The notes below the pieces were generated by a model. It was not told the origin of the DNA. It searched no databases and saw only the letters and a program-made list of their open reading frames with translations. A program made the translations under genes and the position numbers. A stretch of 64,000 bases of DNA from CAXBCP01 sp963977005 (GTDB taxonomy: Bacteria > Pseudomonadota > Alphaproteobacteria > MPNO01 > UBA830). Of the stretch, positions 51,317-60,300 are shown piece after piece; position 1 is the first letter of the stretch, and each line of letters opens with the position of its first letter. The stretch is from positions 1-64,000 of the forward strand of contig CAXBMQ010000005.1 of NCBI GenBank assembly GCA_963977005.1, written 5' to 3'.

Positions 51317-51328
51317 TTTGATATCTAA
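51317..51328. promoter_or_regulatory. imperfect AT-rich palindrome upstream of hcrC
   Basis: TTTGATATCTAA has one mismatched pair and resembles a MarR-type operator in size and base composition. It lies 51 bp before the hcrC ATG, in an AT-rich island. The assignment is tentative. Confidence 0.3.
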
Positions 51329-51378
51329 CTAATTTGTATCCGCTCCGTACCGGGGTGGAACACACCGGGTGACACGCC

Positions 51379-51876
51379 ATGAAATCTCTCCTTTCCCTCA
51401 CCGTGAACGGTCGCAAGCGCGATGACGGTGTCGCGGGCAACCTGCTGCTCGTCGACTACCTGCGCGAAGTCGTCGGTCTGACCGGTACAAAGATCGGGTG
51501 CGATGGCGGAGAGTGCGGCCTGTGCACGGTGCTGGTCGACGGCAGGGCACAGCATTCCTGTCTGACCCTCGCCGCCAGTTGCGCCGGCAAAGACATCGAA
51601 ACCATCGAAGCGCTCTCCGACGGCGGGCGGCTGAACGCGATCCAGCGTGGATTCCATGAAAAGCTCGGCGCCCAGTGCGGGTTCTGCACCCCGGGCATGG
51701 TCATGGCCGCCGAAGCGCTGCTGCGCGACAACCCGGATCCCGACGAAGACACCATCCGCACCGAAATGGCATCGAATATCTGTCGTTGCACCGGCTATGT
51801 GAAGATCATCGAGGCGGTTCAGTTCGCGGTCGAGGAAATCAAAGCGGGCCCCAAATCCAAGCGGGAGGCCGCGTGA
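51379..51876 (+). CDS. hcrC: 4-hydroxybenzoyl-CoA reductase-like 2Fe-2S (gamma) subunit
   Basis: A 165-residue subunit with two [2Fe-2S] sites: Cys41, Cys46, Cys49, Cys61 (GCDGGECGLC) and Cys100, Cys103, Cys135, Cys137 (QCGFCTPGM, CRCTGY). Length is close to the 161 residues I recall for the Thauera subunit. It is the first gene of a C-A-B operon, overlapping hcrA by TGATG. It relays electrons from the FAD/4Fe-4S subunit to the molybdenum site. The name depends mainly on the third subunit. Confidence 0.8.
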   Translation: MKSLLSLTVNGRKRDDGVAGNLLLVDYLREVVGLTGTKIGCDGGECGLCTVLVDGRAQHSCLTLAASCAGKDIETIEALSDGGRLNAIQRGFHEKLGAQCGFCTPGMVMAAEALLRDNPDPDEDTIRTEMASNICRCTGYVKIIEAVQFAVEEIKAGPKSKREAA

Positions 51877-54209
51877 TGGACGGAAACGGTCTGCCGCCTG
51901 CGCCGATAAAATCCATCGGCGTGCCCATGCCGATGGTCGACGGGCCCGAAAAGATTTCCGGCCGCGCGCAATATACCGCCGATTTTTACGACCATGACGC
52001 GCTGACCGGCTGTATCAAACGTGGCGATGTCGCCCATGCCCGAATCCTGTCCGTCGATATTTCGGGCGCAGAGGCACTGCCCGGCGTTCATGCCGTGATC
52101 ACCGGCTCCGAGACCGATGAGGGCCACGGGGTTTTGCCGGTGTCGCGCACCGAGTTGCCGATCGCCTTCGACCGGGTGCGCTACAAGGGCGAACCCGTTG
52201 CCGCCGTCGCCGCCGACAGTATCGAAATCGCCAAGGCGGCCTGCGACCTGATCCGGGTCGAGTACGAGGAACTGCCGGCCTATTTCACGGCGGCGGACGC
52301 CATGGCCGAGGGGACGGTCGACCTGCACGATCACCGTCCCGGCAATATCGAGCGCCATGTCGATTACGAAATCGGCGATGTCGATGCGGGGTTCGACGAA
52401 GCCGACCTGATCCATGAGACAGAATATCACTGCGCCGAGGTCTGCCAGGTACAGACCGAACCCCATGCGGCCTTCGCCGAATGGGACGGCGAACGTGGGG
52501 AACTGACGGTCCGCGCCAGTACCCAGGTGCCGTATTACGTGCACCTGATGCTGTCGAAGATCCTGAAAATGCCGAAATCCAAAATTCGCGTGATCAAGCC
52601 GTTTCTCGGCGGCGGGTTCGGCGCGCGGACCGAGGCGCTCAATGTCGAGCTGATCACCGCCATGCTGGCGCGGCGCGTACGGGGTACGGTGCGAACCGTG
52701 ATCAGCCGTGAAGACACGTTCATCACCCACCGGGGACGGCCCGAACAGACGGTCACGATCCGCATGGGAATGACGAAGGATGGCAAGGTTACCGCCGTCG
52801 ACTGCCGGACCATCCAGCGCGGCGGCGGGCATTCCGGCTACGGCATCGTGACGATCCTGTATTCGGGCTCGATGCTGTTTGCGATCTATGACCTGCAGAA
52901 CGTGCGTTATGACGGCAAGCGTATCCTGACCAACACGCCGCCCTGCGGTGCGTTCCGCGGGCACGGCACGGTCAATGTGCGCCACGCGTTCGAAAACGCA
53001 CTGGACGAAATGGCGATTAAGCTCGGCCTCGATCCGTTCGCGGTGCGTCGCGCCAACCTGATTACCGAGATGGGCCACGTCGCCAACGATCTGTGGGTCA
53101 ACTCCTACGGCCTGCCCGAATGCCTCGACATCGTCGAGAAGGCGTCGGGCTGGAAAGAGCGCAAGGGCCGCCTCGCGCCGGGCAAGGGGCTCGGCATGGC
53201 CTGTTCGCATTACGTCTCCGGCGCGTCGAAGCCGGTCAACTGGACGGGCGAGCCGCATGCGACCATCAACCTGAAGCTCGACTTCGACGGCACCATCGTG
53301 ATCCTGACGGGTGCATCGGAAATCGGCCAGGGCTCGTCGACCATCCTTGTACAATGCGTCGCCGAGGTGCTGGGCATCGATCCCGGCCGGGTGAAGATCG
53401 TCGCCGCCGACAGTCGCGTCACGCCGAAAGACAATGGATCGTACTCGTCGCGGGTGACCTACATGGTCGGGAATGCCGCGATCGAGGCGGCCAATAACCT
53501 GAAGGGTGTGTTGGTCGCGGCGGCTGCCAAGAAGTTCGATGTGAACCCCGAAGACGTCGAATGCCTGGGCGAGGTCTACCGCGCCGGGTCGCAGGACGAG
53601 GGCATGACCTTCGACGAGGTCGTGATGGCGGCGCTCGAAGGCACCGGCACGATCACGGTCAAGGGCAATTTCGATACGCTGCCCGAAAGCTGGGGCGGCA
53701 AGAAATACCGCGGGGCGGCTATCGGCGGCTCCATGGCGTTCGCTTATGCCGCGCAGGTGGTCGAGGTGACGGTCGATCCCGATACCGCCGAAATCGCGGT
53801 GGATCAGGTCTGGGTCGCGCATGATTGCGGCAAGGCCCTGAACCCGCTCACCGTCGAGGGGCAGATACAGGGCTCGGTCTGGATGGGGATGGGCCAGGCG
53901 ATGACCGAGGAGACGCGCTATCACGACGGGCTTCTGATTTCCGGCAACATGCTCGACTACCGGGTGCCGACCTTTGTCGAATCGCCGCCGATCGAGGCGC
54001 ATATCGTCGAATCGAACGACCCGCACGGCCCGTTCGGGGCGAAAGAGGCGGGCGAGGCATCGCTGGCAGGCTTCCTGCCGGCGCTGACCAGCGCGGTCGC
54101 CGATGCGATGGGCGTGCGGGCGCATGAGCTGCCGGTCACGCCGGATCGCCTGCTGCAGATTCTCGAAGACAAGGAGCGCGAGATGCGGTCCGGACAAGCG
54201 GCGGAGTAG
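51876..54209 (+). CDS. hcrA: 4-hydroxybenzoyl-CoA reductase-like molybdenum (alpha) subunit
   Basis: A 777-residue molybdopterin subunit. IGVPMPMVDGPEKISGRAQYTADF begins the family domain, KPFLGGGFGARTE and PPCGAFRGHGTVNVRHAFE line the active site, and FGAKEAGEASL has the conserved glutamate. Overall length fits HcrA (about 770). Together with hcrC and hcrB it would reductively remove the para-hydroxyl of 4-hydroxybenzoyl-CoA using reduced ferredoxin, a step of anaerobic phenol-type degradation. Other xanthine-dehydrogenase relatives cannot be excluded from this subunit alone. Confidence 0.78.
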   Translation: MDGNGLPPAPIKSIGVPMPMVDGPEKISGRAQYTADFYDHDALTGCIKRGDVAHARILSVDISGAEALPGVHAVITGSETDEGHGVLPVSRTELPIAFDRVRYKGEPVAAVAADSIEIAKAACDLIRVEYEELPAYFTAADAMAEGTVDLHDHRPGNIERHVDYEIGDVDAGFDEADLIHETEYHCAEVCQVQTEPHAAFAEWDGERGELTVRASTQVPYYVHLMLSKILKMPKSKIRVIKPFLGGGFGARTEALNVELITAMLARRVRGTVRTVISREDTFITHRGRPEQTVTIRMGMTKDGKVTAVDCRTIQRGGGHSGYGIVTILYSGSMLFAIYDLQNVRYDGKRILTNTPPCGAFRGHGTVNVRHAFENALDEMAIKLGLDPFAVRRANLITEMGHVANDLWVNSYGLPECLDIVEKASGWKERKGRLAPGKGLGMACSHYVSGASKPVNWTGEPHATINLKLDFDGTIVILTGASEIGQGSSTILVQCVAEVLGIDPGRVKIVAADSRVTPKDNGSYSSRVTYMVGNAAIEAANNLKGVLVAAAAKKFDVNPEDVECLGEVYRAGSQDEGMTFDEVVMAALEGTGTITVKGNFDTLPESWGGKKYRGAAIGGSMAFAYAAQVVEVTVDPDTAEIAVDQVWVAHDCGKALNPLTVEGQIQGSVWMGMGQAMTEETRYHDGLLISGNMLDYRVPTFVESPPIEAHIVESNDPHGPFGAKEAGEASLAGFLPALTSAVADAMGVRAHELPVTPDRLLQILEDKEREMRSGQAAE

Positions 54210-54219
54210 GGGACAGATC

Positions 54220-55197
54220 ATGGAAAACATGCCCGCATTCACCCTGCACCGTCCCGAAACCGCGGCCGAGGCCGTGCGTCTCAAGGCGTCGGATGCGACG
54301 TCGCGCTATCTCGCCGGCGGTACCGACATGATCGTCAATGTCCGGCGCGGTATCGAAGAGCCGGACTCCATGATCGACCTGACGGCGATCGCCGCGATCA
54401 CGGAAATATCGGCCGAAGACGGCGGGTTGCGCATCGGCGCCGGCGTCAAACTGTCTGATCTTGCCGCCCATGCCGGCCTGCGCCGCGATTATCCGGCGAT
54501 TGCCCAGGCGGCGGCATCGGTCGCCGGGCCGACCCACCGGCAATACGGCACCATCGGCGGCAATCTGTGCCTCGATACGCGGTGTCTTTTTTACAACCAG
54601 TCCCAGTGGTGGCGGGAATCCAACAATTTCTGCCTCAAGCACAAGGGCGATGTCTGCCATGTCGCCCCCGGCGGCAAGCGCTGCTTCGCGGCGTTTTCGG
54701 GCGATGTCGCCCCGGCGATGCTGGTTTACGGAGCGGAAATCGATCTCGAAGGTCCGAAAGGTGCGCGGACCATCCCGCTTGCGGATCTGTACCGCGATGA
54801 CGGGATGGATCACCTGGCGCTGGAGGCTGACGAACTGCTGGTCTCGATACGCCTGCCCAGACCGGCGGCGAACACCGTGTCGGCCTATGAAAAATCGCGC
54901 ATTCGCGGGTCTATCGATTTCCCGCTGGCGGGATGTGCGGTGCGGGTGACGATGGAGGGCGACACGCTTGCCGATATCGCCATAGCTTTGACGGCGGTCA
55001 ACCCGTATCCGCATATCGTGAAAGGTCTGGAAGACTTCGTCGGCAAGCCGCTGGATGACGCTGCGCTCGATAAAATCCGCGAGGCGGTTCGCAGCCAGGC
55101 AAAGCCGATGCGCACCACGACGATCCGCCCGTGGTATCGCCGCCGCGTGGTCGGCGCGCTGGCACGCCGGCTGACGGCCAGGCTCGCCGGCGCCTGA
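54220..55197 (+). CDS. hcrB: 4-hydroxybenzoyl-CoA reductase-like FAD/4Fe-4S (beta) subunit
   Basis: A 325-residue FAD subunit (YLAGGTDMIVNVRRGIEEP; QYGTIGGNLCLDTRC) with the cysteine-rich insertion that distinguishes 4-hydroxybenzoyl-CoA reductase from other family members. Cys122, Cys138, Cys146 and Cys155 fall at the same positions I recall for the extra [4Fe-4S] ligands in the Thauera aromatica enzyme. This cluster lowers the potential so that electrons run toward the molybdenum site. The ATG at 54220 gives the expected length. It is the strongest evidence for the whole operon's identity. Confidence 0.85.
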   Translation: MENMPAFTLHRPETAAEAVRLKASDATSRYLAGGTDMIVNVRRGIEEPDSMIDLTAIAAITEISAEDGGLRIGAGVKLSDLAAHAGLRRDYPAIAQAAASVAGPTHRQYGTIGGNLCLDTRCLFYNQSQWWRESNNFCLKHKGDVCHVAPGGKRCFAAFSGDVAPAMLVYGAEIDLEGPKGARTIPLADLYRDDGMDHLALEADELLVSIRLPRPAANTVSAYEKSRIRGSIDFPLAGCAVRVTMEGDTLADIAIALTAVNPYPHIVKGLEDFVGKPLDDAALDKIREAVRSQAKPMRTTTIRPWYRRRVVGALARRLTARLAGA

Positions 55198-55211
55198 ACG
55201 GGGCGGCGCGC

Positions 55212-56120
55212 CTAACCCTGCCGCTCGCGGGCCATGCGCTTCCATTTTTCGCCGACCAGGCAAACCACCTTTGCGACCGTCAACTGGCTGCGCAGGGCGT
55301 CGCCGTAGCGGTCGAACTGGCGCGGGTTCAGCGCCTGGCTGCTGGGCAGATTGCCCGGGTCGGCCTGCGGTCGCACGCCGCTGGTGCGGATGGCCGTCAG
55401 CAGGCTGCGCGGCGCCGTTGAATAGGACCGTCCGCGCCGGGGCGCGCCCGCCACATGCACGCCGATAACCTCGCCCCGGGTATTCACCCACGGCCCGCCG
55501 CTGATCCCGCTGAGATTGGTGCCGATATCCGGCACGCGCCTGACCTGGGTCCAGGCGACGACGGGCTCATCCGTCTGATAGCGGCCGCGTGCCAGCATGC
55601 GCCCGCGGCCCAGCACGCGGGCATGCACGTCCCCCGGACTGCCCTTGGGGAAGCCGAAGGAATACCCGTCTTCGCCGATCCGTATCTGCGGCTGAACGAT
55701 GGGTAGCGCCGGGGTGCCGCCGCCGGTCCACAGGACGCTGATATCCGAATTGCCTTCGTGTTGGACGCGCCGGACCCGCACCAGCCGTCCGGTGCTCTGC
55801 TGCAGCGCGACGATATCGCAGCCGTCGGTAACGTGGCGCGCGGTGATCCATACGCCTGAGCGGTTGACCGAGAACGCGGTCCCGCTCGACGGGCCCTGTT
55901 TGCTGCCCACTTCCACGATGAAGCGCGGGTCGTTGAAGGATTCCGGCGGCAGCGTGCGGCCGGCGCCGAGCGGCGTTTCGGGCGGGGCGACCGCCACCGG
56001 CGGTTCGAAACGGCGCGGATCGGGGCGCCGTTCGCCGCCGCCTTCGTCGCCGCTCATCATGCGCCCGCCGATCGCCAGGACCACGATAATCCCGAGCGCG
56101 ACAATATCGCGGAGCTTCAT
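55212..56120 (-). CDS. exported trypsin-like serine protease
   Basis: A 302-residue protein with an N-terminal hydrophobic segment (residues 7-18, anchor or signal), a Pro/Glu-rich linker and a chymotrypsin-fold domain. The catalytic triad is His96 (WITARHVTDG), Asp126 (NSDISVL) and Ser208 (LSGISGGPW). It lacks a PDZ domain, unlike DegP/DegS. It should act in the periplasm. DUF350 lies just upstream on the same strand (36 bp). Confidence 0.87.
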   Translation of the reverse strand: MKLRDIVALGIIVVLAIGGRMMSGDEGGGERRPDPRRFEPPVAVAPPETPLGAGRTLPPESFNDPRFIVEVGSKQGPSSGTAFSVNRSGVWITARHVTDGCDIVALQQSTGRLVRVRRVQHEGNSDISVLWTGGGTPALPIVQPQIRIGEDGYSFGFPKGSPGDVHARVLGRGRMLARGRYQTDEPVVAWTQVRRVPDIGTNLSGISGGPWVNTRGEVIGVHVAGAPRRGRSYSTAPRSLLTAIRTSGVRPQADPGNLPSSQALNPRQFDRYGDALRSQLTVAKVVCLVGEKWKRMARERQG

Positions 56121-56156
56121 CGGTCCTTATCCGCTGCCCGCCGCATACCGCGTCGC

Positions 56157-56570
56157 CTAACCGGCCACCGCGGCGGCGTTTATTAGCGCAATGGCGAGCT
56201 TGATGCCGACAATCAGGATTGCGGCCCCCATCTCGCCGTTCTCGATCCGGGTGGGGACGTCCTTGAGCAGGGCATCGCCGATCCTGAACGCCAGAATCTG
56301 GATCAGCAGGGTGACAATCCCCCAGATCACGATATCCCAGACGTTGACGCTGGTCGCCATGCAGACCGCGAGCGGGATCGCGAGCCCGACGATGGCGCCC
56401 GAAATAGACACGGCCGCGGCCGTATTGCCGTTCCGGATCAGGCGCAGTTCATGGTAGGGCGTGACCAGGTGGTAGACCGTCACACCGATGCCAAGCATCG
56501 CCAGGGTGACGGCGAAATGCAGCAGCAGCACCGGGAAACCGGCAAGAAAACTTTGAATAACGGGGTCCAT
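56157..56570 (-). CDS. DUF350 family membrane protein
   Basis: A 137-residue protein with about four membrane helices. AVTLAMLGIGVTVYHLVTPYHELRLI and NTAAAVSISGAIVGLAIPLA are typical DUF350 blocks. The function is unknown; relatives occur in envelope-stress loci. It is upstream of the trypsin-like protease on the same strand with a 36-bp gap, so the two may form an operon. Confidence 0.85.
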   Translation of the reverse strand: MDPVIQSFLAGFPVLLLHFAVTLAMLGIGVTVYHLVTPYHELRLIRNGNTAAAVSISGAIVGLAIPLAVCMATSVNVWDIVIWGIVTLLIQILAFRIGDALLKDVPTRIENGEMGAAILIVGIKLAIALINAAAVAG

Positions 56571-56733
56571 GGCAAGATCCGGAATGTCGTATCGGGAGGC
56601 GCGATCCTATCTCCAATCGCGTCGTTCCCCAAGGGCTGTGGACGATCGCGACGCTAAACCGGCGCTTCATTTCGCGCCGCGATTGGCATAGCCTGCGTCA
56701 CGCCCGAACCGGGCAAGCTACAGGAGACATTTC

Positions 56734-57663
56734 TTGGCGTGTTATCTCGTAACCGGCGGCTGCGGCTTTATCGGCTCGCATCTTGTGGATTCCCTCGTCG
56801 CCGCGGGCCATTCCGTGCGTATCCTCGACGACCTGTCGACCGGCAAACGCGAAAACGTGCCAGAAATAGACGATATCGTCGTCGGGGATGTATCCGATGC
56901 CGGTGTCGTCGCCAAGTCGATGTCCGGCATGGATGGTTGCTTTCACCTGGCGGCGATCGCCTCGGTCCAGCGCTCCAACGAGGAATGGGCGCTGACCCAC
57001 CGGGTCAACCTGACCGGCGCGGTCAACGTGTTCGATGCCGCGCGCACCGCGAACCCGGCGGGCCCGATCCCGGTGGTCTACGCGTCGTCCGCCGCCGTCT
57101 ACGGCGACAACCCGGCCGTCCCGCTGACAGAGGACGCCGAAAAACGCCCGCTGACGGCCTACGGCGCCGACAAGCTCGGCTGCGAACAGCATGCGCGGGT
57201 TGCCGGTACCGTACACGGCGTGCCGACGACCGGGTTCCGGTTTTTCAACATGTACGGGCCGCGCCAGGACCCGGGATCGCCCTATTCCGGGGTGATCTCG
57301 ATTTTTGCCGACCGCCTCGCCGCGGGGAAAACCGCCACCATATTCGGCGATGGGGAACAGTCGCGCGATTTCGTCTATGTCGGCGATTGCGTGCGTTTTG
57401 TTATCGCCGGCATGGCGCGGGCGACGACCGCGGCCGATGTGTTCAACGTCTGCACCGGAACAGCGTCGTCGTTGCACGACCTGGTCGCCGCCCTGTCGGC
57501 GGCCGGCGGGCACGATCTGGACGTCGAGCATGGCCCTGCGCGGACGGGCGATATCCGTCATTCCTACGGCGATGCCGGCCGCACGACCGCGGCTCTTGGC
57601 ATCCGCGCCGAAACATCCCTGCAGGACGGGTTGGCCGCGACCCTTGCGTCACTCCGTTCATGA
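56734..57663 (+). CDS. NAD-dependent sugar epimerase/dehydratase (GalE-like)
   Basis: A 309-residue extended SDR. TGGCGFIGSHLVDSLVAAGH is the NAD-binding start, VVYASSAAVYGDNP holds the catalytic Ser/Thr region, Tyr-x3-Lys is at LTAYGADKLG and FNMYGPRQDPGSPYSGVIS the substrate region. It most resembles UDP-glucose or UDP-N-acetylglucosamine 4-epimerases. The start is TTG at 56734 with CAGGAGA 8 bases upstream. Its stop overlaps the cyclase start by ATGA, an unusual pairing. Confidence 0.87.
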   Translation: MACYLVTGGCGFIGSHLVDSLVAAGHSVRILDDLSTGKRENVPEIDDIVVGDVSDAGVVAKSMSGMDGCFHLAAIASVQRSNEEWALTHRVNLTGAVNVFDAARTANPAGPIPVVYASSAAVYGDNPAVPLTEDAEKRPLTAYGADKLGCEQHARVAGTVHGVPTTGFRFFNMYGPRQDPGSPYSGVISIFADRLAAGKTATIFGDGEQSRDFVYVGDCVRFVIAGMARATTAADVFNVCTGTASSLHDLVAALSAAGGHDLDVEHGPARTGDIRHSYGDAGRTTAALGIRAETSLQDGLAATLASLRS

Positions 57664-58865
57664 CGGCGACCGATGCCGTCCAGGAGATAAGCGACTGGCT
57701 GATCGGTCAGGGGCTTGCCGATGGCGGATATGACGATTTGCTTGACCAGTTCTGCGAACGTCTGAACGCCGGCGGCATCTCCGTCCAGCGTTCGATGATG
57801 GCGATGCGCACGCTGCATCCCACGATCGATGCGCGCGGCTTTATCTGGCGGCGCGGCGGCAAGATAGATATCGAGGATTTCACGACCGATCGGGGCCCGA
57901 CGCAGGCGTTTCTCGACAGCCCGCTCGCCTATCTGCTGCAGAACCGGGATATCCGCGAGGTACGGCGCCCTCTTACCGGTCCGAACGCAACTTTCGACTT
58001 TCCGGTCCTTGAGGAACTGCGTGACGACGGAATCACCGACTACATGATCATGAAAGTCCCGTTCAAGGTCGCTTCGCTCGAAGGGCACGAATCGGGGATG
58101 CTGATTTCCTGGGCAAGCGATGCACCGGACGGATTCTCCCCTGCCTGTATCTCGGCGCTTCGCCGGCTCGCGCCGCGTCTGGCGCTTGTGACCAGCAACC
58201 GGCTGCTGCGCGAGGTCACGATCAACGTGCTCGATACCTATGTCGGACACCAGGCGGGTGCGCGTATCCTGAGCGGCGAGATCAGCCGGGGATCGCTCCA
58301 GCAGATCGATGCGGCGATCCTGCTGATGGATCTTCGCGGCTTTACCGCCCTGTCGGACCGGACCGATGGCGCCGGTATGGCGGCCCTGCTGAACGATTAT
58401 TTCGAACAGATCGTTCCGCCGGTCCTCGACCGCGGCGGCGAGATCCTCAAATTCATGGGGGATGGCGTGCTGGCAACCTTCAGCCTCAAGGATCTGCAGG
58501 ACGACATGGTCTGCATGACCGCGCTGAATGCGGCGATTGAGGCGCTCGACAACGTGCGGATGTGGAATGCGGGGCGTGCCACCGGCGCGGCACCGGTGAT
58601 GGAACTGGATGTCGCCGTTCATCTGGGCCGGGTGCAGTTCGGCAATGTCGGGGCGGGCAACCGGCTCGATTTCACGGTAATCGGGGCGGCGGTGAACGAG
58701 GCAAGCCGGATCGAGGCGCTGTGCGACGGGCTGGATCGTCACCTTCTGGTCTCCGAAGCCTTTGCCGCCGCCGCCACGCGATGCACCGGCCGGCTGGTCT
58801 CGGTCGGCCGCCACCGTCTGCGCGGCGTCAGCCGCGACCAGGAGCTGTTCACCGTCGATTACTGA
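57660..58865 (+). CDS. class III adenylate/guanylate cyclase
   Basis: A 401-residue cyclase. The N-terminal 180 residues have no clear named domain and may sense a signal. The catalytic domain has metal-binding Asp224 (LLMDLRGFTAL) and Asp268 (KFMGDGVLATF), substrate-recognising Lys264 and Thr339 (DFTVIG), and transition-state residues Asn346 and Arg350. All six are intact, so the enzyme should be active; Lys/Thr suggests ATP as substrate. It overlaps the epimerase gene by four bases and has no membrane helix. Confidence 0.9.
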   Translation: MTATDAVQEISDWLIGQGLADGGYDDLLDQFCERLNAGGISVQRSMMAMRTLHPTIDARGFIWRRGGKIDIEDFTTDRGPTQAFLDSPLAYLLQNRDIREVRRPLTGPNATFDFPVLEELRDDGITDYMIMKVPFKVASLEGHESGMLISWASDAPDGFSPACISALRRLAPRLALVTSNRLLREVTINVLDTYVGHQAGARILSGEISRGSLQQIDAAILLMDLRGFTALSDRTDGAGMAALLNDYFEQIVPPVLDRGGEILKFMGDGVLATFSLKDLQDDMVCMTALNAAIEALDNVRMWNAGRATGAAPVMELDVAVHLGRVQFGNVGAGNRLDFTVIGAAVNEASRIEALCDGLDRHLLVSEAFAAAATRCTGRLVSVGRHRLRGVSRDQELFTVDY

Positions 58866-58875
58866 GGCACTCGCC

Positions 58876-59316
58876 ATGACCGTTACCGTTCGTTCCCTGA
58901 CCGATACCGACCGCGATACATGGACTCCGCTGTGGCAGGGATATCTCGACTTCTACGGAACCGCACTTGCACCGGAGATCACGGAGGTGACGTGGTCGCG
59001 CCTGCTCGACGCGGCGGAGGACATGCATTGCCTTGTCGCGGAGAACGCCGCGGGTGAGATGATCGGTATCGTGCACTATCTGTATCACCGGGTGACATGG
59101 GCGGTCGAAGACCGGTGCTATCTCGAGGACCTGTTCGTTGCCGAAGCCGCGCGGGGGACCGGGGCGGGACGGGCGCTGATTGAAGCGGTCTATGCCGCAG
59201 CCGATGCGCGCGGCGCCGATCAGGTTTACTGGCTGACACAGGATTCGAACACCGACGGGCGTCGTCTCTATGACCGGGTCGGGCGCCTGACGCCGTTTAT
59301 CAAGTATCGGCGCTAG
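58876..59316 (+). CDS. GNAT family N-acetyltransferase
   Basis: A 146-residue acetyltransferase. The acetyl-CoA motif reads LFVAEAARGTGAGRALIEAVY, and the ending TDGRRLYDRVGRLTPFIKYRR is typical of small amine or peptide acetyltransferases. The start at 58876 is 10 bp after the cyclase stop, in probable operon with the epimerase and cyclase. Substrate unknown. Confidence 0.88.
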   Translation: MTVTVRSLTDTDRDTWTPLWQGYLDFYGTALAPEITEVTWSRLLDAAEDMHCLVAENAAGEMIGIVHYLYHRVTWAVEDRCYLEDLFVAEAARGTGAGRALIEAVYAAADARGADQVYWLTQDSNTDGRRLYDRVGRLTPFIKYRR

Positions 59317-59359
59317 TTTCGACCCCCGGGAGGGTGCCCAACTGACTCTATATCGAACC

Positions 59360-59437
59360 TGTCATCCCGGCCATATGCCGGGATCCAGAGCGGCGTAAGC
59401 GGCGGGGACTGGACCCCGGAATAACTCCGGGGTGACA
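59360..59437. repeat. palindromic intergenic repeat, family A
   Basis: Begins TGTCATCCCGGCCATATGCC and ends with GGGGTGACA; the reverse complement of the right end begins TGTCACCCCGGAGTTATTCC. Internal hairpin CCCGGC-CATAT-GCCGGG. Same architecture as 28262-28355. It lies in the convergent gap between the GNAT gene and the 5-FCL-like gene. Confidence 0.72.
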
Positions 59438-59463
59438 ACCGTGCGACGGGCTTTTGTGTCCCT

Positions 59464-60186
59464 TCAAAACCTCTTCATCGCCTGCAATTCCCGCAGCACC
59501 GGCATGTCTTCCAGATCCTGGTCGGACAGCCGGCCCCATTCGATGGAGGACGGCGGCGAGGGCGGGTTCTCGATCCGGATCGTCTGCGTCGGCGTGGTGA
59601 TCACCGTCAGCGGCAGGTCGTTGCTTCCGATGGGAAAGTCGCCCACGACCTGTACATCGTTGACCGTCGTCGCCACCGGAACGGCGGCGTGCCCCAGCTC
59701 GCGCAGGATGGCGAATTCGATATCGCTGTAGCCGGCACCCTTGCCTGCCCGGCGTCCGCTCTCCGTCACAGCGACGCAGCCGGTGACGATGGCGTCCATT
59801 TGCGGCAGGTCCTTGAGCGCGACCGGCTCGGCCCATTTCGCACAGCGCGACATCTGCGATGCGTCCTTGATGGCGTCGAACGGTATTTTGGCGGGATCCA
59901 GTTTGAGAAACCCCGCCTTCAGTTTCGGCGTCGGTACGTAGACCGTGATCCCGCGCCGCAATGCTTCGGCGCGGACATATTTCTGCGGCGAATCCGGATT
60001 CACCTTGATCCGTTTGGCATCGCGCCATTCGGGCTCATCGAACAGGCGCAGTGCCGCATCCTTTGCGCCCTTGAAATTGGGAATGCGGCCGTGCGGCGGA
60101 AACGGAAACGCGGCGAGTTTTTCGGCCTTTAACGTGTCCCACACGGCCTGGCGGGCAGACTGCTTGGTTGGGTAGTCGGTGCTCAT
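59464..60186 (-). CDS. 5-formyltetrahydrofolate cyclo-ligase family protein
   Basis: A 240-residue protein with the ligase-family end GRRAGKGAGYSDIEF, which binds nucleotide/phosphate, and an N-terminal KQSARQAVWDTL block. It is longer than typical 5-FCL (about 190) and resembles the MTHFSD-like branch, whose reaction is not proven. A folate repair role would link loosely with purU and ygfZ, which also handle folates. It is divergent from merF. Confidence 0.8.
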   Translation of the reverse strand: MSTDYPTKQSARQAVWDTLKAEKLAAFPFPPHGRIPNFKGAKDAALRLFDEPEWRDAKRIKVNPDSPQKYVRAEALRRGITVYVPTPKLKAGFLKLDPAKIPFDAIKDASQMSRCAKWAEPVALKDLPQMDAIVTGCVAVTESGRRAGKGAGYSDIEFAILRELGHAAVPVATTVNDVQVVGDFPIGSNDLPLTVITTPTQTIRIENPPSPPSSIEWGRLSDQDLEDMPVLRELQAMKRF

Positions 60187-60300
60187 AAGCGCGATGATAG
60201 TCGGGCCGCCGGATTACGGAAAGGTGATGACCCTGCGAGGGTTCATTTGCGCTAGCCTGACGAACCGGCATCGCGTCGGCAGGATTCATGTAGCATCGGC

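Larger units (their letters stand above)
51034..51378. other. 345-bp divergent region between multicopper oxidase and hcrCAB
   Basis: It should carry promoters for both sides. CCGGTATAC occurs at 51194-51202 and 51228-51236, the latter inside the perfect palindrome CCGGTATACCGG (51228-51239). An AT-rich stretch from about 51290 to 51345 stands out against the GC-rich surroundings and includes TTTGATATCTAA (51317-51328). I see no gene here. Confidence 0.5.

Noticed and set aside
51819..54284. An 821-codon open frame antisense to hcrA
   Set aside because: Long antisense frames are expected opposite high-GC genes with strong third-position bias. The translation lacks any family motif, while the plus strand encodes intact molybdenum-subunit motifs.
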